A stretch of 64,000 nt of DNA, from assembly GCA_039545295.1 (NCBI GenBank), contig BCIK01000014.1, positions 414,976 to 478,975 on the forward strand, read 5' to 3'. The position numbers were made by a program, and so were the translations under genes. Below, piece after piece: positions 1 to 12,100 of this stretch. Source of the DNA: Udeniomyces pyricola. Lineage: Eukaryota; Basidiomycota; Tremellomycetes; Cystofilobasidiales; Mrakiaceae. Each line of letters starts with the position of its first letter. The first letter of the stretch is position 1. The notes beneath the pieces were generated by a model. It was given only the letters and a program-made list of their open reading frames with translations. It searched no databases and had not been told where the DNA came from.

Positions 1-94
1 TGGTCGAGTTGGTACTGTTTCAGGTTGTCGTGGTGATCAGGTTCTAGGTCGGTCAAACTCAACGTATGAAGCAGGATGGATCCAAAGATCTGAC

Positions 95-385
95 TTTGTA
101 TTTGAACGACTCACGCGATGAACTGTCCGAAAGATGGTGATCGGACAGCGATGCAATCATCTGATCGAGTTCATCTGAATCGCGAGCTGATTGGAGCCAT
201 GGTAGCCAAGTGGGATCGAAGTCATTGAGGCGATCCTGGGTACTGGGCAAGAGGAGGTCGAGGTGGTGGATCCCGCTGTGCTGAGTGAGCAGCTGGAAGC
301 TAGGTTCATGGAGGAAGGACAGGAGGTCTTGGACGTATACATTCGGGTCACGGTAAAACGCGGGTAAGGGAAGAGAGGCGATCAT
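95..385 (-). CDS. partial gene, first exon; possibly METTL25-like methyltransferase
   Basis: The exon opens with ATG at 385 (MIASLPLPAFYRDPNVYVQD) and reads about 97 residues to a likely GT donor at 93-94, after which the gene would continue left of the window; the unspliced frame stops at 59. The protein is soluble, aromatic-rich and without low complexity, as expected of a real N-terminus. The pattern of an aromatic/hydrophobic start, a loop, then a PTWLPWLQ segment recalls the N-terminal region of METTL25/RRNAD1-type methyltransferases, but no catalytic motif is present in the window, so the family is a guess. It is divergent from the SSU1-like gene. Confidence 0.4.
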
Positions 386-701
386 AGGACCTGCCTAAAT
401 CAATGGGAGGGTCTCGATAGTCTGGAATTATACGTGGTTGGAATTCAACATCCAAGGCGTCACCCCGGCGGGACGGAACACGGTTGGGCCGGAGGAAGCC
501 GATGTCGTCTTCTCTCGCCCAAATACGAGTGAACCGATAGTTGATTGATTTGGAGTATCCACCTGATTTCCCACCTCGCCTTCACCATTAACCCATCACC
601 ATCCCTGTCTACCCATTCATCATAACTCGAGCCTCTTACCTGGCCCTTGCACTTGCCCTTGCCCGATAATCACTCTCTTCATCGCTTAGCGTCTTACGTC
701 C
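386..701. promoter_or_regulatory. divergent intergenic region
   Basis: About 316 bases between the start of the leftmost minus-strand gene and the start of the SSU1-like gene. It must hold both promoters. The part nearest 702 is rich in CT and CCC. I see no TATA box or repeat I would defend. Confidence 0.4.
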
Positions 702-2892
702 ATGTCTGCTCGGTCGAGCAAGGCTTCTTCTACTGGCCCCGTTCCGAGCCTGCCCACGGAGGATCGTGTCAAGGGTCTCTCGGAACGAGTCAAGCGGTTC
801 TCCCCTGCATTCTATGCAATTACTATGGGTGCGGCTTCACCACTTTTCAGGTATAGGCGAGGAGACCCACAGAACCAATCACGGAACGCAAGCTAACGGA
901 GTCTCAATCGTACTCTCTTTCGCGTCACCTGTTCGCTCCGCTCTCTCGTCTGCTTGTTCAATCGGGTTCTTGGATCCCCTGGATTCAAACGTCTCCTTTA
1001 CTCGTCTCTACAGGCACGGGTATCCCATGTACCCTTATTCTCTCGTCTCCGTATCCCGCTGTAGTCTCCCACCTCAAGATACCCGCCATCATCTTCCTTC
1101 TCTTTGACACTCTCCTCTTCGTCGTGTTCACGCTCACGATGACGATGAGGTACACTCGGTTCCCTGAGATCTGGCCAGCTACCTGGGCCGACCGGACGCA
1201 TAGTCTTGCGATAGGAACCGTACCGGTCAGTCGGCCTTGTACGATTCCGTCGCGAAGGTCGAATCCGATCGATTTGCTGATATACACTTCCGCTCACGGG
1301 ATTTCCTCTCAGATGTCGATGCTCACGCTGATTTCGGGCGCTGTCAGTGTCAGTCAGCTTTATAATATGGGCGAGAGTTGGCTCTACGTTATGTCGGGGC
1401 TCTGGTGGTTGTCGGTCGTGGTTTCGATCGTTGTTGCATTCGTAGTGCCATACTTGGCTTTGTGAGTAGGCACATAACGCTCGTGCCAGGACAATTCATT
1501 GTTGTTTAGCTCGAGGTTAAAACGTTGTTCTCTTGTTGGTTGGTACATCTAGCACCTCCCACCGAAACCTTCCCGACAGCATTACTTCTGCTCTCTTACT
1601 GCCCGTAGTCCCGCTAATCACTTGTGCAGGTAAGCGATATAACCCGTTGTTGATTTGCATTGCTCTAATTTTCCCTCCTCTGATGGCTACATGGTCACAA
1701 CTAATCGGATTTGAATGACGTATCAATTTGCTTACTTGCTTATAGCTATCGGAGCAGTCTTGGCAGATCATTTCACTCACATCGATTCAATTTATGCCAT
1801 CAAGATTTGGGTCGCCTGTGTGTTCAAACCGCAGACCATTCTGGGTGCCCCTTCAGCAGCGTAAGATGACTGACTCACGATGCTCGTGGTACATGCCCAG
1901 CTTACGTTGTTCTCGGACCAGGATTGCTGCTCGCCCTCTTCATCATGACATTATATCTGCAACGTCTCGTAAGTCCCCTTGTGTGAGAGTTGGTAGGAGT
2001 CCACCCTCTTGGTTTGAGTCCTTTCCTAATCTCAACATTGACCCTCGTTCCATCTATTCCAGACGTTCCACCACATCCCTACCCAAGAAACCATCGTCTC
2101 GTCCTTTCTGCCTCTAGGGCCCACGGGACTTGGAGGGTTCAGTCTCCTCCGTTTGGGTAGTGTCGCCATCCGTCTACTGCCAGTAGTTGATCTTGGTGGA
2201 TCGAGTAGCCCCAATCTCGATGCTGAGGCAAGGAGGATGGCAGGTATCGCATTGTGGGGCTCTGGGTTGGCGGGCGCGCTACTCCTCTTTGGATTGGGGG
2301 TAAGTTGACCTTGCAGTGCAATTCCGTTCCTTGGAAGTGAGCTCATGTACTGATGACATGGCTCGATCTGGTATAGATGTGGTGGATGTTCTTGGCCATA
2401 GCGAGTCTTGTCTACAGATGGAAGGAAGGACATATGAGGTTCAATACTGGGTAACTCATCCACCCGATTCATCCGACCAAGCTTGACACAAGCAAAAACT
2501 GATATTTGTCCGACGTTGATTCAGGTTCTGGGCACTCACGTTCCCCTTGGCGTCTTTGACGCTATCCACGCTTCAAATTGGCAAGGGTGAGTCGCTTTGG
2601 CTGTTGTCATGAGCCCCATAGGCCATCCTGAAGCACCAGCTGACTTAGCTTGCCGACGGGACCCATGCGCTTTTGCTCTCACGTAGAGCTCAACAGTGAC
2701 GGGTTCAAAGTGCTGGGCAGTATCTTTACTCTAGCTGTCTGCCTGAACGTCCTGATCCTCTTGGTTCTTACTGGGAGAGGCGTCATTCAGGGGAGTAGAT
2801 CAGTCTTTGCTGCACCATGCGTGGATCGTGTGATGCTGGGGCAGAAGGCCGAGAAGGAGCCGACCGAAACGAAAGCGGCGGGTTTGCAGTGA
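702..2892 (+). CDS. SSU1: SSU1-like sulfite efflux pump (TDT/SLAC1 family)
   Basis: Multi-exon membrane transporter of the tellurite-resistance/dicarboxylate (TDT, SLAC1) family; the yeast homologue Ssu1 exports sulfite across the plasma membrane. Exon 1 is 702-828 (ERVKRFSPAFYAITMG) and joins exon 2 at 1014 to give MGTGIPCTLILSSPYPAV, the family's first transmembrane signature. Later exons give RYTRFPEIWPATW, HSLAIGTVP, SALLLPVVPLITCA, AIGAVLADHF, then FHHIPTQETIVSSFLPLGP and GFWALTFPLASLTLSTLQIG, which follow the SSU1 branch more closely than the Mae1 branch. The tail after the last membrane segment is short and charged, ending at the stop at 2890-2892. Substrate is inferred from family resemblance. 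A second TDT gene lies at 33 kb. Confidence 0.85.
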
Positions 2893-3309
2893 CGTTGTAG
2901 ACAGATATGGTCGTGGATGTAATGCGTACTGTCGATAGATTCCCACTCTTGTGAAGCTCGAAAGCTTCAAGCTGAAGGGATGCATGCATATATATGCACT
3001 GCAGCTGGAGAGGCGATTTCATGATCACGAACTTTAAGCATCAATTAAAATACAAAAACCCAAATGACTTGATCATGGAATCTCAATCTCCGATCATCGT
3101 GCATGCATCATGATTCGTGTGTCATGCATGTTCGTTGTGATCGACTATTACCGAGTCTTGCGTCAGCCAAATGGTCCCGCTTCGGACCCTTGCTCGACTT
3201 CCTCTCCCTCCTAGACAGCTTGACCTCCGACCCTTACCCGACACCGCTCCTCACGTCCAACATCCTCGCGCCCTCGGCCAATCGCCATATACCCTACGTC
3301 CAATCACTC
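2893..3309. promoter_or_regulatory. intergenic, SSU1-like 3' end to bZIP start, with TGCATGCA palindromes
   Basis: Tandem intergenic region of 417 bases. It holds several ATGCAT-containing palindromes: one around 2980-3000 centred on an AT core, and a pair at about 3100-3130 that could form an inverted repeat with a short loop. Their position about 180-330 bases before the bZIP start suits an upstream regulatory element, but no factor can be named from the sequence. Confidence 0.35.
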
Positions 3310-5561
3310 ATGCCAGGGAAACGCTCAGAACCAGCCGACTTATCCGAAAGTGATGACGACATCGGAGAGGAGGAACCGGTAAGTATGGCCGACGCGTCAA
3401 TCGACCGCCCAAATGGAGAGGCTGATTTACATCCAAGCCTATCCATGCCTCTGCTCCCACTCTATCTGGCTGGATGGTGATGAACCGTACAGAAAGCCTC
3501 CAGTAGCAAGGACAACAAGGCTACGCAACCCAAGAGACGAGGAGAAGAGCGCAAGATTCAGAACCGTATCGCCCAGCGCGAGTTTCGTCAGAGGAAGCAA
3601 GTGCGTACATCGTCATCGCGGATCACCGTCTCAGACGGCTAAATATCTAGCATTGACCATCTTACCACCCTGCTTAGATGTATATCAAAGAGCTTGAGAC
3701 CCGCGTAGAAGCACTATCGGCTGCGCCAGACGAGAGGTTTGTCAATTCCTTAGGCCTCATTTTGCCGGTATAATCGCAAGTTAGCTCATCCTGCATCCAC
3801 TCGCTTATGTGCCGGCTGCCTTTGTAGATACGATCATCTTCGAGGTGAGGGGTTGTTATATCTCACACTCACAATTGGATCTAATATCGTAACCTGATCA
3901 TTAAAACTCTGGTCGTTTTCTTCTACGTCTCTGTTGCAGAGGTGGTAAAGGTCATCATCAAAGAGAATCAGGACTTGCGCGACCTAGTTTCGCATCTAGG
4001 TCGATGTTTGGGAGAAGGTAAGCTCAACATAGCTAGACTTTGTCAGTATCATCAGTATCATCGTCAACGTTGGCTAACATACGTCGTCAATGTTGCACAG
4101 GCCTTGGATCTGCCTTGCCGAGACTTGGACTGACGTCAGCATCATTTGAGGAGATCATCGGCAAGTGAGTGGAGCTTCCTTGATCAAATCTGCTAAATCT
4201 CATCGATCGTTAACTCCCGATTCAACGATGCTCACTCCTGATTCTGTTCCTTTGCGTCAGATCGCACTCCGAAACCGCCATCGGCGCCTTTGAGAAAAGC
4301 AGGGAGCGCCTCGTCGAGCTCAAATCGGAGGCGTCGCAGTCTCCTGTGCAAGCTGCTGTTCCGTCGAGTGATGCTCAGCCTCCACCAAGTAAACGAGCCA
4401 GAGCATCCGAACCCATCGCTCCTGGAAGGCACGAAACCCTTTCCGAGACTTCCCCTCACTCATCGCATGACGACTATCGTTCTCAACCGGAAGGGGCGAG
4501 TCCATCCTATAACCTGTATCACCACCCAACTCCCTCCTCGACCCCATCTCATTCCGAGCCGGCCTCATCACATCTTCGAACCACCTCTCATAACGAATAC
4601 GCCTCTGACGACTCATCCGACGCTAATGCAGGTCGCGCTAATCCCTCAACATCGCGATATCCCGAATCGGCGCCGTCATACGGTAAATCCATTGCGATTG
4701 AACGATATCCTGCAAGACGGCGCTATCCAGACGAGACACATGAGCAGTACTTCCAGTCGCTGTATGACTCTGGATCGCTCACACCAGGAAGTGCCAGTGG
4801 CCATGAAGCCCTCCAACTCATTCGCTATCATCTCGCGAATTCGCGGTGAGTTTTGTCTTCTTTTTTTTTTTTTTTTTTTTGACTCCGATCCCTTGCTTCA
4901 CTTGGGTTGATGCTCAATAGCCGGTATGCCTGGAATTGATCTTACTAAAGTCGTAATCCGAACTACAACCTGCCACATTGCTTGGTTCCATCCACCATCC
5001 AACGTATGGTGCCCCATGATCCCATCATTGATGGAATCCCCATCCCGGCCTTGCGAGATCAACTCATCTTGTCAGTTAGAGGACTCGGTTCGACTGTCGA
5101 ACAATTTTGGATTATCTGCCTCAATAATGTGTCGTGTCATTGAACGCTTCTCCTTTCTGTCTTTTGAGCAGGACGCAAGATTTGCTTGATACCGAGAGTG
5201 TGATCCCCGTGTTGATCATGGCCCTCGACGTTCATGGAGAGGACGTCATGGATGCTGCGTCTTGGGAGATTGGCGAACAACTCTTTGTAACCTTTCCGTG
5301 AGTACACCACTTATCACTCATGGTTGATTTTGCTCCTTTTCTGTTTGGTCCGTCAGCTGGGTGTGAACGATATGAGACATGAACTGATGGAACGTGTGAG
5401 GGTATCCTGAACTTGTTTGGTCCACTTTGCACATCCTGCTATGTTTTTTTTTTTTTTTGCACGACAGCCTTTTGGCCGAGCCTGCTGTGCTGGCTTCGAG
5501 TGATCGATGGCGAACCCTGCGTGGGGAAAGGCCGATGGATGTGGCCATGTTCCGTCGTTGA
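3310..5561 (+). CDS. bZIP transcription factor with DUF3425 C-terminal domain
   Basis: Fungal nuclear DNA-binding protein. The start is ATG at 3310 (MPGKRSEPADLSESDDD). After intron 1 (donor at 3379) the basic region reads RGEERKIQNRIAQREF then RQRKQ, with the conserved N-x2-AQ-x2-FR pattern, followed by the zipper start MYIKELETRVEALSAAPDE. A 17-nt exon at 3828-3844 continues it as YDHLRE into VVKVIIKENQDLRDLVSHLG. The middle is a serine/proline-rich linker. The C-terminus has DUF3425 hallmarks: LVPSTIQRMVPHDPIIDGIP, then IPALRDQLI, SWEIGEQLFVTFP and a final DRWRTLRGERPMDVA. The stop is at 5559-5561. DUF3425 bZIPs are common in fungi and mostly uncharacterised. It follows the SSU1-like gene on the same strand, but control of that gene is only a possibility. 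Confidence 0.85.
4861..4880 (+). repeat. T20 homopolymer in a bZIP intron
   Basis: Twenty consecutive T about ten bases after a GTGAGT donor. It belongs to a set of long T runs in introns of this window. Confidence 0.9.
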
Positions 5562-6124
5562 CCGAGAAGGACAGATGTCAGGGAAGAAGAGTGGGGGTCA
5601 GGGTTCTTTCATATCAAGGTGACTTCAGTGAAGTTGGGCTGTGATGATCAGTACTTTTCAGGAGCCGGACGTCGTTGCATGATGGTTTGTCGAGGTAGCT
5701 AGTTAGATTGCACGTGGTGTGGATGTATTATTGTTTCGATGTATGCATTTAGGATTGATGAGTACTGGGCTTAACGTGCATGGGCGTGTACTATTCTGAA
5801 CACAATGTGTATAAGATGAGAGTGTAAAGTGTACGTCGTGGCGGATTATATATACATGCATTCCTGTCGAGAGGACAGATCGATGTCTGGGTTGTTTGGC
5901 GCGTGTGACTTTGGCCCAACGCAACTGCTCTTGTCCTCTTGACCTCTTCCCCTAATCCCCCTTACATCCCCTCTCGTCTCGCCCTCTCGCCTCCCTCGCC
6001 TCCTTCCCCGACCTCCACCACCACCTTCTTTTAGACTTCTCTGACGTTCTCTTCGGATACTTTCTCTTTCAAACTTGACATCCGACCGAGTTCCTCCCTT
6101 GACCACCAACCCATTCTTGGCTCC
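5562..6124. promoter_or_regulatory. intergenic, bZIP 3' end and IQGAP promoter/5' UTR
   Basis: A 563-base tandem region. A TATA-like TTATATATACA lies at about 5845-5855, and from about 5930 to 6060 the plus strand is strongly pyrimidine-rich, a common feature of fungal 5' UTRs and core promoters. No independent gene is seen. Confidence 0.4.
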
Positions 6125-9100
6125 ATGGACCCCGCTCTTTCTCTCGAGGGCGTCTCGTTGCCATCCTACCAAGCTCGCCTCCTGTCCGGTGCGACCCCTC
6201 GCTCAGGCTCGCTCTCGCGATCCGACTCCAATCGACACTCCATCCTCTCCCTTTCCTCTAAAGGTACACTTGGCCGTTCTGACTCCACCGACGGCGATAA
6301 CGCCAACGACTCGCTCTCCAAGTCCGCCAGCTCGCGTTGGACCGGTCGCGGTCATCTCGCCGGCTCAAAAAGCGTCGACGTGACTAGGGGCTTTTGGCAG
6401 GACAGGGTTCGAGCAGCCGAATCGGATGCCGTTGACAACGTCTCGGACGATGGTCATTCCGCGAGCATCATTTCCGGACGGTTGAGAAAGCAAAGCTCAA
6501 GCGGGACCTCGTCCTCAGAAGGCAAGGAGACAGGACCCGTTACGTCGTCAGTTGTCTCCCTACCGTCTGGGTCTTCATTCGCCTCGACGACGACATCCAA
6601 CGGGACGAGCCCATCTTATTCTCCACCAGCTGAATCCCAGACCAGACGGTTTGACACGCCATCCTCGCCCAAAGGCGATATCACGTCTACCCTCTCGCGA
6701 CCGTCGTCGACGAACCTCGGTTCAACTTCCAAGCGCACCCACCGCAGGGCCAACTCGGCAACCCCTTTCACCTTTCAACCCTCCACTTCGGTCTCATCAT
6801 CAGGGTCCACATCTACGATTGCCTTTCCAGGCTCGCACAACTCCCCGTTTCTTCGGTCCCAACCGACAGGAGATCGCACGCATACATCGCCTGCCCCATC
6901 GATGGAGCGAGCCAGGACGTTTGACTCGGCCGGCCCCTTGACGACTCCGACGCAGACTCCTCCAGCCTCGCTCTCACGAGCCAGCTCCATCACCTCTCGC
7001 TTTGCAGGAAGACCTCTAAGCTTGCATTCTGATAGCACATCCTCCATCGCTTTCCCAAGTTCCCCGCACGACGATCCGTCAGCTCGATCGACCGAGCCTC
7101 CGGCGTTCAAGTCTGCTTATCTTAAAGACCGCCACGCGCGTCTGTTGTCAACTGGGTCTTCATCTTCGAGCTCAACGACCCAATCCGCTGTCCTTCCTAC
7201 CCTTGGTGGAGAGAGTCCAGCTCGTTCGCCCGCGACGTCATTTACTCAACCCAGCGCTTTGTCCTCTTCTCGCTTTCTTCCGTCGTCGCCAACACCCGCT
7301 TCGGTCGCATCATCGCCTTCTCTCAGTAACCCTTCTTCTCCCATCATTCCCTTCATTCGAGAACCTCTTGGCACTCGCAGAGGACCAGCAGCAAGGCTCG
7401 GACGACATATGCCTCGAATTGCAAGCGGAGATGGAGGTGGCATGGACGTTGCGGACGAGGATCACGTGATCCCTCGCCCGCAGGTGGAGATTCGCGCGAG
7501 GACGAGGAATGGGAGTTTGAGCACGGGTAGCCCCAGCAAGCTTGGAGCAGGAATTGGACTCGTTGGAGATGGAAGCATGGGTCGGGGGGTTCAGGGGATT
7601 GCACAAGGCGAGGAAGTTATTGGTAAGTCCAATGTTATTCTCGCGGCGGGGTTTCAGGCTTGTCGATGCATGGCTCATGCATCAGATATGCTACTTTCAT
7701 CAATTGTAGGCATGAAAGGTCGGCGAAGGCTTCCCCTTACTTCCTCATCCCTCAACGTCTCGGCCGACTCTGTCCCATCCCTTCGACTATCCACTGCCAC
7801 TATCGAACGGACGCGCAAGGAGATTATCGCCGAGGAGTATCTCACTCACGTCGGCGAGGCTCTCCAGTGGGTTGAGGGCGTGCTCCAGCAAGATTTACTC
7901 TTTGGAGTTGTCGAGTTCGAGGAGAAGCTCCGAGATGGCGTCGTTCTTGCCAGAATGGCCGAAGCGATTGGGGCGCGAGGCGGCGACCGCATCTTTGAGC
8001 ACCCGAAGCTACAATGGCGTCACTCCGATAACATCATCATGTTCCTAAAATTCATCAAGTCACCCGAAGTTGGCCTTCCCGACAACTTTATCTTCGAGAC
8101 GATCGATCTGTACGAGAAGAAAAATCTGCCCAAGGTCATCTTTTGCATCCACTCGCTCAGGTAGGCACATCATCCCACAACTTGTACAATCGTCTTCTCT
8201 TTTTTTTTTTTTTTTTTGAACTCGCTGACTCCCTTCTCTCTTCTTTGTACAGTCATCTTCTCGCCAACCGTGGTATGATGGAACGCATTGGAAATCTCAC
8301 AGGCAAACTGACATTTTCGGGTATGTGGTGTTTTCTGTTCGAATTGCGTGCATGATCTGCTACCTGATTGCTGATTGGCTTGTGCCGTTGGATCTACATT
8401 GGTATAGAGGACCAGCTTCAGGCGGCATCCAAGAATCTCAATGGGCAGGCTATGCCCAATTTCAAGTCGATTGGCAAGGATCTGGCTCGCGAAATGAATG
8501 TCGAGCCGCCTCCAGAGTCTGAAGAAGATCGTACGTGATCCCCAGATCCATCAGTAGCTACGAAAGCTCTCAGAATAATGACCTAATTATCTTGTATGGA
8601 ATGGCCATCTCGCAGGCCGAGATCGACTGCTTCTCGAGGCCAAATCTGCCATCATCGCCCTCCAGTCACATGCTATCGGTCGACTTGCTCGATTGGACTA
8701 CCATCACTTCCTTGCCGAACTCAACGATGCCTCTCCACTCGCCATCCCTCTTCAAACCGCCCTTCGTGCTAAGATCGCTCAACGCCACCTCACTCAAGCC
8801 CGATTAGCGAGGGAAGACGCGCTCCGCCCGCTGGAGACGTCTTACACGGCCTTCCAACAAGCCGCCAGAGGAGCTCTTGTCCGCGTCCAGCACGAAACGT
8901 CTCAGACTCGACTCCGAGCCGAAAATGAGGCGATTTCTCGCTTCCAATGCCACGTACGAGGCATGCTTGAACGAGATCGATTTGACACTCTCCGAGACGA
9001 GCTCACTTATCACGAGGAGGTATTTGAGGACTTTGGCGCTCACGCCCGAGGGGCTCTCGTTCGACGCTCAAATGAGGCCAGGAAAGTGACCATAGCGACC

Positions 9101-12100
9101 TCGCATGACGTTATCACTCGATTTGCTGCGGTGGCTCGTTCGGCTTTGGTACGCAAGGAAGTCAAGTCTCTCCAAGCTTCGCTCCTCACGGTCGCTCCTG
9201 GGCTCGTCTCGTTCCAGTCCCGGGCTAAGGCCAACATTGTTCGTCGAAATCACCAGCAACTGGCTGCGGCGCTCGCCAACATACAGACAATCTCATCTGC
9301 TGTCGGCTCGCAGTCCATCTTCCGAGCGGCACTCTCACGTGCACGCAAGGGCGAGCAGAAGAAGGAGGTTGAGTTTGTGCTTCCCAACTTTGTCAATTTC
9401 CAAGCGGTCGCTCGTCGAGCTTACCAAAAGGGCGAATACGAGTGGTGGAGAGACCATCTCCGCTCGAATCAACTTGTCGCCACCCATCTTCAGCGTCTCC
9501 TTCGAGGTGCCCTCGTCCGTCGAGAATTCTATGGCCGACTCAACCACTTCTACCGCCACCAGGACGTCATCGTCCGACTGCAAGCTATCCGACGAGGCAA
9601 AGGTCCCCGCGAGGGTTTCAACGGAATTCGGCTCGGTAAGAACGTCAAAGTCTCGACCATCAAAAACTTTGGTCACCTCCTCGATGACACCGACGCCCAG
9701 TTCGCCGAGGAGGAACGACTCAAGAAGCTTCGGCATGACGTCGTTGAGACTTTCCGAACCACGCAGGTGCTCGAGATTGACGTTGAGGATCTCGATCAAA
9801 ACATCGGTCTCTTTGCTCAAAACATTGCCACGTTCCAAGGTCGAACTCGGCACGAGCCCTCGTCGTCTTCATCGAACTCGACGTTCCTGGATCCATTCTC
9901 GTCGTCAAGCCTCAGTCGCGAGGCTCAACATAAGCTCGACCTCTATCAGCAGCTGTTCTATCACCTCCAAACCAACGTCCATCTCCTCGCCCGATTGTGC
10001 TCCAAGCTGCCCGAAAATGGGTCGGATCCGACCAGGAAGCTGGTCGAAGACGTCGTGCTCGCATTGTACGGCTACGGAGGTGGACGAAGAGAAGAGTACT
10101 GGGCACTGACTTTCCTCCAAGTGAGTCAGAATCTGTCTAGATTTGCTTGTCTCGTGCCTGTTTCACTCGCAATCACTACTGATTCGCTTACCCACATGCG
10201 TGTCTCATAGAGCGCCATCATGTACCAGATCGAGGCCGCCCCAAGTTATGACGCCATCATGCAGTCTTTTTACCCCTTTGCCAAGATTGCCGTGCGATAC
10301 CTTCAACCCAAAGATGGCTCATATATTCAAGAGGTCATCGGTCCGCTCGTCCTGGAGCTTGTCAACGATCCCAACCTCAATCTCGATGTCGACGCAGGGA
10401 GGGTGAGCCTGATACCCTCTTGTTTTTTTTTTTTTTTTTTTTTTTTTTCATCGCTGTAATTCTCTTCTTCTTCTCCTGCATCGTCGCTGACCAATGAGCT
10501 TTGGCGCCATATTCGTCCAGATCTACGAGGCGTTCCGTCAGGAGGAGGCGAATCAGACCGGGCGCCCTGCCAGTCCGAGCAAAGAGATTAGCCATCGAGA
10601 AGCTCTCATGCATGAACCATCGCGACAGGAATGCATCGCACGTAAGTCCATTTTGAATTTTGAATTTAGCACCATCAACGTCGTCTTGCTCGGATTGACC
10701 CAATAATTTATCTATACTCTTCTGCTCGTCAGGTCTGCAAATCATCCGAAGCCTTTCGGTCAGATTCATCCGAACGATTGTCTCGTCAACCTCTAGGCTG
10801 CCTTACAGCATTCGATGGATAGTTCGAGAACTAGTCCACTCACTTCGGGTACATCCCTTTGAGCAAGCTTTGAGCGTTCAAGTGTCTGTTAAGAGTCTTT
10901 TGTTTGATCTTTTCTGACCCTCGCGTCTTTTCTGTCGTTTTAGCTGAAATTCCCAGATATCTCGAACGAGCATGTCGCCCGTGTCTTGGGTCGATTTGTT
11001 TTCCAACGATACTTGAAGCCAGCGATTTTGTCAGTACATCGCGAGTTAAATGAACGACCTGGTTGCTTCATGGGCTGACGTCGCGTCTCTTTTGTTTTAT
11101 CTCTTGCATCTCCTTCTTAGGCTTCCCGACAACTGTGGAATCTTGACCTCGACCGTCTCGCCCCAAGCTCGACTCAACCTCCGCCAGATTGCGGTCCTGA
11201 TGGACCAGGTCGCTCTTGGCGTTGTCTTTGATGGCGATTCGAGCATGTCACCTCTTAATCAATATGTCGAGCGAGAGGCAGCGGCGCTTCAACAATGGTT
11301 CCTCGAGTGTATGTACATTTCCTCTACATATGTCTGGTCTTGTTGCTGTCAAGGGGAATAGTCGGCTGATTCGAGCACGTTGGATCTTCTGTATGGGCAG
11401 TGGCGGACGTTGTGGATGTCAAGGAGCATCTCGGCGTTAACGAGTTTGTCGACGTGACGGCTGAGCCACTTCCAGTCTCGATCTCGCCAACCGAAGTTTA
11501 CGCCATTCACAAGATCCTTCAACAAGAACTCGACGACCTCGTACGTTCTCACGCCACTCATTTAACGTTTGCTCTTGCATCTGTCAAGGAGACTGAAACA
11601 GCAAGGTTTATTTTACATATGTTTCACATGACAAATCGCTACTTCCACACTCCCAGGACCTTTCCGGCAACGACAAGATCCGAAGCTTGTTGCAAGACCT
11701 GGGAGGTCCACCTCTTGCTTCTGACGCCTCGGGAAAGGAAAAGCCCATTGCCCTCAAGTTGGTCAACCGATCGGCTCCACTCGAAGGTGAGTATCACGTC
11801 TCCATGTCCAAAAATTACTCTGCATCCGTAAATGTATACTTACGAGACATAAATAACATATTTACTCTCGTTTGCGTCGTTTAGACCCCGAGGCAAACAC
11901 CAAAGCAGAGTGGGCCCGTGCCAAGCGGCTCATTTTGGCCGTCCTGCGGGTCCAACCCGACCGAGACATCATGTCAGCTCTTCTAGCCCCCGTCGAAGAT
12001 GAGCACCTTGAGCTCTGGGCGGACATTGCTCAATTGGAGTCGCATGGACTTCCTCCCCTTCCTGGTCAAGAAGCGGCTTACAACCTGAACGACATCAAGA

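Noticed and set aside
9105..10109. 334-codon plus-strand ORF in another frame of the IQGAP gene
   Set aside because: Ser/Arg-rich shadow of the conserved IQ-repeat reading frame; biased codon use (TCG, CGA) keeps alternate frames open.
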